64,000 bases of DNA. It comes from Caprimulgus europaeus (Eukaryota > Chordata > Aves > Caprimulgiformes > Caprimulgidae). Every line of letters starts with the position of its first letter. Positions within the stretch are counted from its first letter, which is position 1. Under the pieces are notes generated by a model. It was not told where the DNA came from and did no database searches. It was given only the letters and a program-made list of their open reading frames with translations. Shown piece by piece: positions 54,299 to 64,000 of the stretch. The stretch spans positions 122,336,523-122,400,522 of the forward strand of contig OU015523.1 in NCBI GenBank assembly GCA_907165065.1, written 5' to 3'. The translations under genes and the position numbers were made by a program.

Positions 54299-54602
54299 TC
54301 ACAGAGTCACAGAATGGTGGGGGTTGGAAGGGACCTCTGGAGATCATCCAGTCCAACCCCCCTGCCAAAGCAGGTTTCCTACACCAGCTTGCACAGGAAA
54401 GTGTCCAGGTGGGTTTGAACATCTCCAGAGATGGAGACTCCACACCCTCTCTGGGCAGCCTGGCCCAGGGCTCCAGCACCCTCACAGGAAAGAAGTTTTT
54501 CCTCATGTTTAAGTGGAACCTCCTGTGTTCCAGCTTGGTGCCCATTGCCCCTTGTCCTATCACTGACCACCACTGAGAAGAGCCTGGCCCCATCCTCTTG
54601 AC
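54299..54602 (-). mobile_element. CR1 3' fragment (type A)
   Basis: TCACAGAGTCACAGAATGGT through GGCCCCATCCTCTTGACA. Confidence 0.95.
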
Positions 54603-56151
54603 AAGCTGTATTTTGATCAATAGAGCTTTTTGCAAGCATCTAAGTATGGTAAATGCTCCCTGGAGACACCTTCTCCTCTAGGGAGTGGGAACATGCATTG
54701 CTCTCCATCTACAGGGATCCTGGTCCCTCCTGCAAGTCACTCTGTGACCCACAGAGGAAGGTGCTGTCTAACAACTGGCTATTCATGCAAAAGCCTCAAG
54801 AAAAACAAACAAAAAAGTAATCTTTCATTGAAAAGTGCATTTGCAGCACAGCCAGGGAAGGGACAAGGGACACTTGTCCTAGCAGTGACTCAGTGTCACC
54901 AAAGTGAGCCCAGCTGGCAATATCTGCAACAGAATCAACCAAAGGTCAGATGACACATTTGGAGGCTGTTTCCAGCGATGCATGGTGATTTTTATCATGC
55001 TTGCTTTCTTCTCTCTGGGTTTTTTTTCCTCCCAAACGTGGCTTGTTTATGGCTTCACAGCAAGAAGACGGTGCAGGGATAGACACAGCTGGCCAGTGGG
55101 TTTGCATGGAGGTGCAACGTTCAGATATGTCTCATCCTGGGAATGCTGGGGTTAACAGGAGAATCTGGGCATCCTTGGATATCTATTTCCTGCAGGAGCC
55201 AACTGGGTGTGATGGCCAGGAGCTCCCTCTCACTTGGATCACTCAAACTGGGAAGCCTTTGGCCTCGGGAGTTCCTCATTCCTTGCAGATATGAGTCACC
55301 ATTTGCAAACAGAGTTGATGTTGGAGCTGCTGGAAGAAAGGGCAGCCCTGAACATAAACACCCTAATAACCTGGCAAGCTCTACCTGGCAAGAGGGTTAC
55401 ACACAAAATGTGTTTGTGGCACCAGCCAAACTGGTCCTTCTGCTCAAACACAGATGTGAAGGTCAGATGGGACCTAGGTCTGAAGGCATCCTGGTACAAG
55501 CAGGAGGAACAAGCTTAAAGCAAAGCTGGTGGCAGCATCCCAAATAGACTGGGCAAAGAGAGAGGCTGGAGAGATGTGGGACTAGCAGGGACAGGGGTGG
55601 AAAAACAGCAAAAGAGATGGCAGAAGGACAGACTCAAAAGCAGTGGGAAGAGGAAGGCTACAACATGCCAGCCTTGGCTGAGAGAAGAGGAGAGGAGCTG
55701 AAGATACTCACCAGTGTGGGTCCAGCTCATCCCAACACACTCATGGTTTGGGGAGAACAGAGAAGCTCAGTTTTGGGTACTTGGTACCAACACATCCCCA
55801 AGTGCTGTTCAAGCCCTCAGCCAGCCCTACCATGGCAGACACGTTACGTTAGGCTTGTTCCCCGGGCCACAGCAGGGTTAAAAACCCCTTGTAGATCAGC
55901 AGAGGTTGCAGGACAAGCATCAAAAGGTGAATTAATGAGCTTTGCCAATGCCCAGCCCTTGCAGACAGCCATCGCTTCACTAACCCTCCACATCTCAGCA
56001 CCCTGACCATGACCCTGGTTAATGATTGCAAGGAACAGCACAGAGCACCAGCAACAACAAAACACTTCTGAGCTCACTCAGGAGCCCTGGGGCTTCCCAA
56101 CAACACCTTGCTGACAGCAGGAACCTTCTGCAGGGCTCCCCTGGGTTTAGA

Positions 56152-56553
56152 TAGAGGAGCAGCTGAGGAAGCTGGGGCTTAGTCTGGAGAAAGGAGGCTG
56201 GGGGTAGACCTTCTGGCTCTGTCCAAGTCCTTGAGAGGAGGGTGGAGAGAGGTGGGGGTGGGTCTGTTCAGCCAAGGAACAAGGGACAGGACAAGAGGAA
56301 ATGGCCTCAAGTTGTGCCAAGGGCAGTTGAGATTGGATGTGAGGAAGAATTTCTTTGCTGAAAGGGTTCTCAGGCACTGGAACAGGCTGCCCAGGGAGGT
56401 GGTGGAGTCCCCATCCCTGGAGGTATTTAAAAGATGGGTAGATGAGGTGCTGAGGGACATGGTTTAGAGATGGATTTGGTAGTGTTTGGTTTATGGTTGG
56501 ACTCAATGATCTTAAAGGTCTTTTCCAACCACAATGATTTTATGATTCTGTGA
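56152..56553 (+). mobile_element. CR1 3' fragment (C-like)
   Basis: GAGGAGCAGCTGAGGAAGCT through ATGATTTTATGATTCTGTGA. Confidence 0.94.
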
Positions 56554-57356
56554 TATACAGCAGCCCAAACCAGGGTGGAATCACACAGGGATGTGGGGCT
56601 GGTATCATCTAGCAAGGTCTATGTTCACACAGAGCAGGTGTTCAGGTATCAGAGACATAAGCTTAGGAAGAGCTGAGTCATGCATGAAGAATCGAGCCAC
56701 CCCCATCTCTGGTTGTCCAGCCACATGGGCCTTCCTTATCCCAAAAGGGCTGTCACCCCATATGGGCATTGTGTTGGACACAGACCACCCACCCCATGAG
56801 GTATCAGGAGCACTCTGCATCCATTTTGATCACTTTCTGTACTAAAAATAAAAAAACAAACCAAAGCAAAACTCAAAAGTGATTCTGTCTTTGCAGTGTA
56901 TTTCTTCAGGGCTTCTAATTGAACATCTAGACCAGCTTCTTTTAAATCTGGTCACACTGACTCTGCTGGAAGCCTTGTACCACATCAATACCACTCACAC
57001 TAGTTTTCTTGCCCAGTTGGGCAAAACCATTAAAGACACACCTGTACCTCTGTGACATGGCTAGACAGAAGGACAGAAGAGTCACCACAGGGCATTGCTC
57101 AAGGTAGCCTACAGAGCCTTTTTCTTGAGCATTATGAGTCACAAAGGTGTCTCATTAAGAGGTTTGGGGAACTGGAAAATTCATTCTGAAAACTCATCAT
57201 CAGCCCAGATAAAATGCAGCACATCTCCATGCAAATTCTGGGCCTTCAATAGCTTCTGCTGCCTCTGGGATAATTAAAGCAATTGAACTTCAGAAGATGT
57301 GGAGACGTGTGCCCAAGGAGCAACAGAGATAACGGGGCTGCAGCTATTCTGTAGGA

Positions 57357-57396
57357 ATCACAGAATCATGGAATCACTTTGGTTGGAAAAGAGAAT
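57357..57396 (-). mobile_element. CR1 tail remnant
   Basis: AATCACAGAATCATGGAATC and TTGGTTGGAAAAG only; the rest is missing. Confidence 0.75.
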
Positions 57397-57778
57397 GAAT
57401 CGAGGCAGCTGGATCCTACAAGATTGTCCTTCTGGCTGATCCAAAGCATCCTTCCTGCAGCTTCAACCCAGATCACATCATAACACCAACACCATCCCCA
57501 GGGCTATGGGTTTCTTCTTTCTCCATCACCTTTACCCCTTGGTGTAGAAGTAGAGCCCAAAACTCTGGCCCCTTGGAAGGCTGGAGACACAACCAAGTCC
57601 TTCAGGTCTCCTCCTGAGAGACTCCTGGCCACACTAGAATTGTGTCCCTTGACCTGCTCCAGTTCAAACCGAGCAGGATCCAAACATCACCTGCAATTTC
57701 AGCCAACGAGGGCTCCCCACTGCCCCTGACATCGAGCTCCACACGCCAGGCTTGAAAATGGAGGCACCAAGTTGGAGG

Positions 57779-58103
57779 ATCATAGAATCACAGACTGGTT
57801 TGGGTTGGAAGGGACCTTAAAGCTCCTCCAGTTCCAACCCCCCTGCCAGCAGCAGGGACACCTTCCACTAGACCAGGTTGCTCAAAGCCTCAGCCAACCT
57901 GGCCGAGAACACTTCCAGGGAGGAGCAGCCACAGCTTCTCTGGCCAACCTGGGCCAGGGTCTCACCACCGTCACACCAAACAATTTCTTCCTCACATCTC
58001 AGCTCCATCTCCCCTCTGCCACTTTCAAGCCATCACCCCTTGTTCTGTCACTCCCTGCCCTTGGCCAAAGTCCCTCCCCAGCCTTCCTGGAGCCCCTTCA
58101 AGA
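57779..58103 (-). mobile_element. CR1 3' fragment (type B)
   Basis: ATCATAGAATCACAGACTGG through CTTCCTGGAGCCCCTTCA. Confidence 0.95.
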
Positions 58104-58651
58104 TGGGTAAGAGTTTCACTTCCCTGCATGGAACAGAACCCTGCTGCAGCCCCAGCCACAGCCACAGCCCCGTGTTAGACACAATAAATCACTTCTGCTC
58201 CTGCCTGAAGACCTGCCAGGCAGCTGAAGGCAAGACTTGCCGGGCAAGCAGCCAACGGACACCATCCCCATCCAACACCCACGCAGCAGCGGGTGGCCTG
58301 GCTCTGCAAGAGCAGAGTTTGCAGCTGCAGCTTTTACCAACTCAAGACTTTCCCTTTGCTCAGCAGAGAAATCACCTCCCTTAATCATCCCAGAGCGATC
58401 TTGACAGTATTTACACACGCTCCAGACAACTGGTGGGACCAGCTCTGCAAGGCTTTTGGAGCAGCAAGCCTACAAATAGGTTGTAGGAAGTTCTTGCTTA
58501 CCAGGGTGTGGCTTGCAAAAAATAAACCAAACCAACCCCAAAACCCTGAGCAACAAACAAGTGTGCTTCCTTCTTCCCTGTGCAGGGACTGGGAGTGATG
58601 GTGGAGCAGCTCCAGTGCTGGAGGAAGCACTCCCATGGTGGAAGGGATGGA

Positions 58652-59248
58652 ATCAAAAAGGCCAACAGCATCCTGGCCTGTATCAAATACAGCGTGGCCA
58701 GCAGGACCAGGGAAGTCATCCTTCCCCTGTACTCACCCTTGGTGAGGCTGCACCTTGAATACTGGGACCAGTTTTGGGCCCCTGACTCCAAGAAGGACCT
58801 GGAGGTGCTGGAGCGTGTCCAGAGAAGGGAACGGAGCTGGGGAAGGGTCTGGAGCACAAGTGTGCTGAGTTCCCGGCTGAGGGAACTGGGGGTGTTGAGC
58901 CTGGAGAAAAGGAGGCTGAGGGGAGACCTTCTGGCTCTGTGCAAGTCCCTGCAAGGAGGGTGGAGAGAGGTGGGGGTGGGTCTGTTCAACCAAGGAGCAA
59001 GGGACAGGACAAGGGGAAATGGCCTCAGGTTGCTCCAGGGGAGGTTCAGATTGGATATCAGGAAAAATATCTTAATTGAAAGGGTTCTCAGGCACTGGAA
59101 TGGGCTGCCCAGGGAGGTGGTTGAGTCTCCATCCCTGGAGATATTTAAAAGACAGGTAGATGAGGTGCTCAGAGATCTGGTTTAGTAGTGGACAGGTACA
59201 GTTGGACTTGATGATCTCAGAAGTCTTTTCCAACCAGGAGATTCTATA
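58652..59248 (+). mobile_element. CR1 3' fragment (type D), about 600 bp, long intact frame
   Basis: From AAAAGGCCAACAGCATCCTG through CAGGAGATTCTATAAATG. The plus frame is open for about 178 codons within the element, covering the RT C terminus ([40 protein letters not shown]) and ending at a normal stop. This is the best-preserved coding remnant of CR1 in the window. Confidence 0.96.
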
Positions 59249-59821
59249 AATGAACCAGAACCATCTGCACCTTGCACCAAGGAGCCAGGGAACCTCAAAC
59301 AAGTAGAAATGCCATGGAAGTTGGGTGCTCGCTGCAAGGCAGGGATGTGTTTCCTCACCCAGGGAATTCACTGTATGAATGATCTGGAGATACAACAACA
59401 ACAAAAGAATCCAGCAACAACCACAAAAACACAGTGGGGGGAAAAGCATCTTGATTTAAGGCAAGGCCACTGAGGAGCAGAGCTGGAGCTTTGCCCTTTT
59501 CACCCAGTGGTGACAGAGATCTGCTGCCTGTCATGTTGTAACCCCACAGAAAGCAACATGACGTGTCCCTTTCCCTGATGAGGGCACAGCCCTGCCCTGG
59601 GCTGCCACAGTCTTGTTTGATCAGCTCTGTCCAGATTACAGGACAAACCCTGAAGGAATAAGCCAGGGCTGCAGCCTCCCTCATCTGAGGATGAGCTGCA
59701 GCCAGTCAAGGAGACAATCTGCCCAATAACCTAAGGAGGTCCCTGAACGGTGAGGAGAAGGAACCCTCTCCCATATATCATTTCAGAGCTCCCTGTTAAG
59801 GTTTCCAGCCTCCCAGTGTGG

Positions 59822-60367
59822 GCCAGAGTTAAGGTGTTTGGGATGCCCCATGTGCAGTTCTGCCTCCAGTGCTGGGGCCACCAACAGCACAAGGACATGG
59901 AGCTACTGGAGCAGGTCCAGAGAAGGCCACGAGGAGGATGCCAGGGCTGGAGCAGCTCTGCTGTGAGGACAGGCTGAGAGAGTTGGGGCTGTTGAGCCTG
60001 GAGAAGAGAAGGCTCCGGGGAGACCTTCTAGTGGCCTCCCAGTACCTGAAGGGGCTCCAGGAAGGCTGGGGAGGGACTTTGGCCAAGGGCAGGGAGTGAC
60101 AGAACAAGGGGTGATGGCTTGAAAGTGGCAGAAGGGAGATGGAGATGAGATGTGAGGAAGAAATTGTTTGGTGTGAGGGTGGTGAGACAGTGTCCCAGGT
60201 TGGCCAGAGAAGTGGTGAATGCCCCCTCCCTGGAAGTGTTCTCGGCCAGGTTGGATGAGGCTTTGAGCAACCTGGTCTAGTGGAAGGTGTCCCTGCTGAT
60301 GGCAGGGGGGTTGGAACTGGATGAGCTTTAAGGTCCCTTCCAACCCAAACCAGTCTGTGGTTCTATG
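59822..60367 (+). mobile_element. CR1 3' fragment (type B), about 545 bp
   Basis: CCATGTGCAGTTCTGCCTCC through CCAGTCTGTGGTTCTATG. Confidence 0.95.
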
Positions 60368-61365
60368 CTTACAGTCCCCTCTCCCCTCAACCTATTGAAC
60401 CGACTGAAATTGCAGGACACGAGGGAGCAGAGATGATGCCCAGGTGAATGGTGGGAGGACTAAATCTGGTCATTTTTGCACAAGGGCAAACTGAGGGGCA
60501 GGGAGCACTTTTCTGTGCTGCCAGAGTATTTTAAGGTAAAATGCATCAAAGTGTTATTGAATTGGGACACACCTCCTGGAGAACATGAGAGCTGCCTACG
60601 GGATGGAGGAGCAGGCAGGGGGTGAGGAGCTCAGTCCAACCTCTTCTGAAGGGCTGGATCAGGCCCAAAGTTGCTGGTTCTCTGACCTACATGCTGCAAA
60701 CCCCACAGGCTCCCAGCATGGCTTTGCAGGGATATCATCTGTCACGTCTCCAGCATAGGAGGCTCCCCAAAGCATGAAGATCTGCAATATTGCCTGAAAA
60801 CTAATGCTTTATACAAAAAGGCAAAAGCTGTTGAAGCCTCCTTGGTCTCAGAGCATGGAGCAGAAAGGAATTTTTCCCAGAGGGGGTGAAAAAACTCCAT
60901 GGCAACCACTCCTGTTTCCACCATGACCTCAAGAAGTTACCCCTAGATTGAGGCACCAGGATGGGGGTCTCTCCTCCAGTGTAAACCAATTTAGCAGGAG
61001 TAACCCATGGATGAAAAGGCTCCATGGTGCAAAGGGGAGAGCTAAAAGTAGGGGAAGAGTTAATGTTGCAGCCAGATAGATGGTGGACTGATGAAAAAAG
61101 CAGCCCCCATGAAGCCAGTGGGTCTGTGTCCATTTTCTGCAGCACCCAGAGCCTGGTCCTTTCTCCCTGGGTAATGAGCTGGAAGTGAGCAGAGCCAGAG
61201 TAATCACCGCACCTCATTCCCCATCTGCGACACTGCCCCGAGGGCCAGGAGATGGAGGAGCACTGCCTGCCTCAAAGCAGGTCAATACAAGCCCATCATT
61301 GAGCTTCTGTGCTCCACAAGCAGCTCAGAAGAGCAGGTGAAAGCTCAGGAGTGAAGATATCAGCA

Positions 61366-61582
61366 AATCCCATAACTGTCTGGATTGGAAAAGCCCTTTA
61401 AGATCATCCAGTCCAATCACTAACCCAACACTGACCAGTCCCCGACTGACCCATGTCCCTCAGCACTGTGTCTACACAACTCTTCAATCCCTCCAGGGAT
61501 GGGGACTCCACCACTGCCCTGGGCAACCCCTTCCAATGCCTCAGAACCCTTTCAGCAAAGAAATTCTTCCTCAGATCTAATC
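61366..61582 (-). mobile_element. CR1 3' fragment (type C)
   Basis: GGATTGGAAAAGCCCTTTAA through TCTTCCTCAGATCTAATCC; about 215 bp. Confidence 0.93.
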
Positions 61583-61730
61583 CAATTAAAAGGTACCCCA
61601 GTGTGCCCCATGACACCATGGCATGACCAAAGGATGATGGATACCTCCCTACGGGCTGAGACCCTCCTGCAGATATGGAAGAGGTTTCACCTCTGGGCAT
61701 CTGCAGAGAAGTTGACACCTCTAGAGTCTG

Positions 61731-61756
61731 GTGAGGAGGAGGAGGAGGAGGGAGGG
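61731..61756. repeat. (GGA)n tract
   Basis: GGTGAGGAGGAGGAGGAGGA followed by GGGAGGG. Confidence 0.8.
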
Positions 61757-63134
61757 TGCCTGATCCCAACCTTCAGGGCACAGCTGCATCCTTCTCAGTT
61801 GCCACCTATTAACGTGCTGCTGCCCTGCTTGGAGACCCTGAACAAGGGGTTTAGGAGCTCTGGACCAGCCAAAATTCCCCAGTAATGGGTGCACAAGCAT
61901 GAGCAGATGTAGAAGATACACCCCTTCTTAGGATCATCATCCCCCAGCACAAACACTGTCTAAATCTCCTCTTGGGATCAGATCCAAAGTCTTCTTAAAG
62001 CGTGGATGCTTTGTTACCCAGCCGTGCAGTGACTGCAGGGGAGGGAGAGCTGCAGCTTCTTTATTATTATTTATTTTTTATGATGCATAATCAAGGAGAA
62101 AAATTAGCTCAGTGCTATGGTTGGGTTTCATCTGCTTCATGTCTGGTTTGGTGGAAAGACCCACTCAGCTAACAGAACCTTTCTCAAAGGAGATACCACA
62201 ACAAGGTGTCTGAATCAGAGTCACCTCAACAAGCCCCAAATTCTCTTTCTGTCACAGCCAAGCACCTTAGAAGAGAGGAGATGTGCCCTAATTAACACTC
62301 TCCTACCCTCCTCCCATGGGATGCAGTTGCAGAACCTCTAGATAAAGCCTCCTGAGCTAAACTGAATGACTTGACACCCATTTGTCCCCCCCCACCAACA
62401 CTGTCCTCCAGTTTAAAAAGCTCTTCCACCTCCCTGGTGTCCACCCCTTGGATGGATTTATGGGCAGGAAGCACGTTCCCTCTCCAGTTTTGTTTCTCTG
62501 GGCTTTTGTAGCCTCTGTACAATCGCTCTCCAGCCTCTGCTCAGCCTCAGAGCCCTCTTCTCCTGCACCTGCTCCAGGCTGAGTTAATCCCTTCCAAGCA
62601 TCAGATCTCAAAGCTTGCTCCTTCCATGTTAACTCTTCTGTGTCCTTATCCCACCAACACCCTTTGCCTGGTTCTCCTCACCTTTTTGCAACCCTCCCAG
62701 AGATACCCATGCCCAAAACAACCCCAAACCCCCCCATCTTGGCCATCTCAACATAATTCAACTTGCAAACATAGCACAAAGCTCCACTGTATGACCTGAC
62801 ATATGTCCTAGGGGACATCTCTGCACCCTGCAACTCATCCTTGAGGTCAGCCAGTTCCCTCTGGCCAAGCATCTCCTCTGCCCCATATGGATGGTGCCTC
62901 TCAACTTGGTTTTCCAGGTGAATCTTGGCATGAAAAACAAGAACGAGCTCAGATCTTCCCTTAAAGGCTTTAAGCAGATTTAAGCTCTCCTGCATGGGGT
63001 TAATGTGTCTCTTGGTGCCCTTTGTCACCTCTCCTAGCCCCAGAAGTCTTCTCCACCGATACTCCCACATGAACTTAGTGTGTAAAGCTGATAAAGGAGA
63101 CCTGTAGCATCTTATTTGGCTAAAAATTAGATGT

Positions 63135-63412
63135 CATAGAATCACAGACTGGTTTGGGTTGGAAGGGACCTTAAAGCTCACCCAGTCCCAACCCCCCTGC
63201 CAGCAGCAGGGACACCTTCCACTAGACCAGGTTGCTCAAAGCCTCAGCCAACCTGGCTGAGAACACTTCCAGGGAGGAGCAGCCACAGCTTCTCTGGCCA
63301 ACCTGGGACACTGTCTCACCACCCTCACACCAAAGAATTTCTTCCTCAGATCTCATCTAATCCTACCCTCTTCCAGTTTGAAGCCATTTCCCCTTGTCCT
63401 GTCACTATCATG
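63135..63412 (-). mobile_element. CR1 3' fragment (type B variant)
   Basis: CATAGAATCACAGACTGGTT through TTTCCCCTTGTCCTGTCACT. Confidence 0.94.
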
Positions 63413-64000
63413 TCCTGCATTTCCACCTCTCTCCACCCTGGGGGTTTGAGGATGCCCATGGTTGTTCTCCATGGGGATCCATCACTGGCTGAAAGAACTC
63501 CCTTGAACAGACAACGCAGCGGGGGAGACAGCAGCTGAGCAGGGATTCTGCTGGGCTCGTAGCCACACCAAGGCCCCACCTACGTCATTTCTTGCCAGAA
63601 TAGGCAAGGATGGGGGGCTGGTGGCACAGAGCAGGGTTGGACTTGACTCTGCCACAAACCTCCCGAGTGCCTTGGTCATGTCACTTTGCCCCTTTTTAAC
63701 ATATCACCGCTCTGCAAACTGGATTATTGCTTCTACGTGTCACACAGGGTGTCCCTAGGACATGACAAAGGGCCTTGACTTCTACTGTGAAAAGGACCTG
63801 CTACAGCCAGCCCCGCTGCCTTCCTCAAAACCTGCTTGGCCTTTCATTAATGCTTAACACTGCTGCCAACAAGAACGTTCTTCCCAACCCATTCTGGCAC
63901 GTGGCTCCTGGGAAGCACCAGACACCGAGCCAACCAGCCCCCACACACATAGCAGCATTTGTACACACACACACTCATTGTAGGAGGGATTCAGACCTTA

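Larger units (their letters stand above)
47277..64000 (-). other. CAPN5 5' intron and/or upstream flank
   Basis: Upstream of the first coding exon. I found CR1 copies but no CpG-rich promoter, no clear non-coding first exon and no other gene. Stretches 49000-49784, 49877-50771, 52720-53529, 54603-56151, 56554-57356, 60368-61365 and 61583-63134 hold nothing I can name. Confidence 0.6.

Noticed and set aside
57640..57760. Possible CpG-rich CAPN5 promoter
   Set aside because: Only a few CpGs; not an island and no clear splice donor follows.
62678..63070. 130-codon minus-strand open frame near the right edge
   Set aside because: Composition looks somewhat protein-like, but I recognise no family and found no flanking exons.

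Overview
The window is vertebrate nuclear DNA, almost certainly from a bird. The evidence is dozens of CR1 (chicken repeat 1) non-LTR retrotransposon fragments ending in the ATTCTATG-type tail, avian-type LTRs, and one multi-exon gene with GT-AG introns. By my hand estimate about 14 kb (roughly 22%) of the window is CR1. That is far above the usual avian load and points to a CR1-expanded lineage such as woodpeckers and relatives (Piciformes); the lineage is an inference.

The backbone is one gene on the minus strand, CAPN5 (calpain-5). All twelve coding exons can be placed, from the ATG at 47261 down to the stop at 5207. They join in frame, with matching splice phases, into a 641-residue protein (the human protein has 640). 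The catalytic triad Cys80-His251-Asn283 is intact, which separates it from the inactive paralogue CAPN6. A probable long 3' UTR runs from 5206 to about 1555 and carries a 41-bp x 6 minisatellite, a 61-bp duplication, a CR1 and a (TTTA)n tract. A non-coding first exon and the promoter were not found; they probably lie to the right of, or beyond, the window.

A second complete gene, OMP (olfactory marker protein, intronless, 159 codons, 21960-22439 minus), is nested in the 10.4-kb CAPN5 intron between the third and fourth exons listed here (15681-26129), on the same strand. This is the OMP-within-CAPN5 arrangement known from mammals.

Region by region: 1-1550 is flank beyond the likely CAPN5 poly(A) site; 1551-5206 is the probable 3' UTR; 5207-15680 is the exon-dense 3' half of CAPN5; 15681-26129 is the OMP-containing intron; 26262-47099 is a 20.8-kb intron full of CR1 plus a decayed ERVL-type LTR; 47277-64000 is 5' intron or upstream sequence full of CR1.

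The most striking detail is a 421-bp solo LTR (15041-15461). Its 6-bp target-site duplication AGGTAC overlaps the splice donor of the CAPN5 coding exon at 15472-15680, so the insertion duplicated rather than destroyed that donor.

CR1 copies are described by 3'-end type, read on the strand showing the tail complement. A: GGTTGGAAGGGACCTC with AGGTTCCCTACACCAGG. B: GGAAGGGACCTTAAAGCTC with CAGCAGCAGGGACACC. C: AAAGCCCTTTAAGATCATC with CCCAACACTGACAAGTCC. D: AAGACCTTTGAGATCATTG with CATACCTGTCC. E: GGAAGGGACCCACAAGGATC. F: GGGACCTTTAAAGGTCA with GAGCAGGGACATCTTCAACC. I saw no prokaryotic-type system, CRISPR array, rRNA or tRNA gene.
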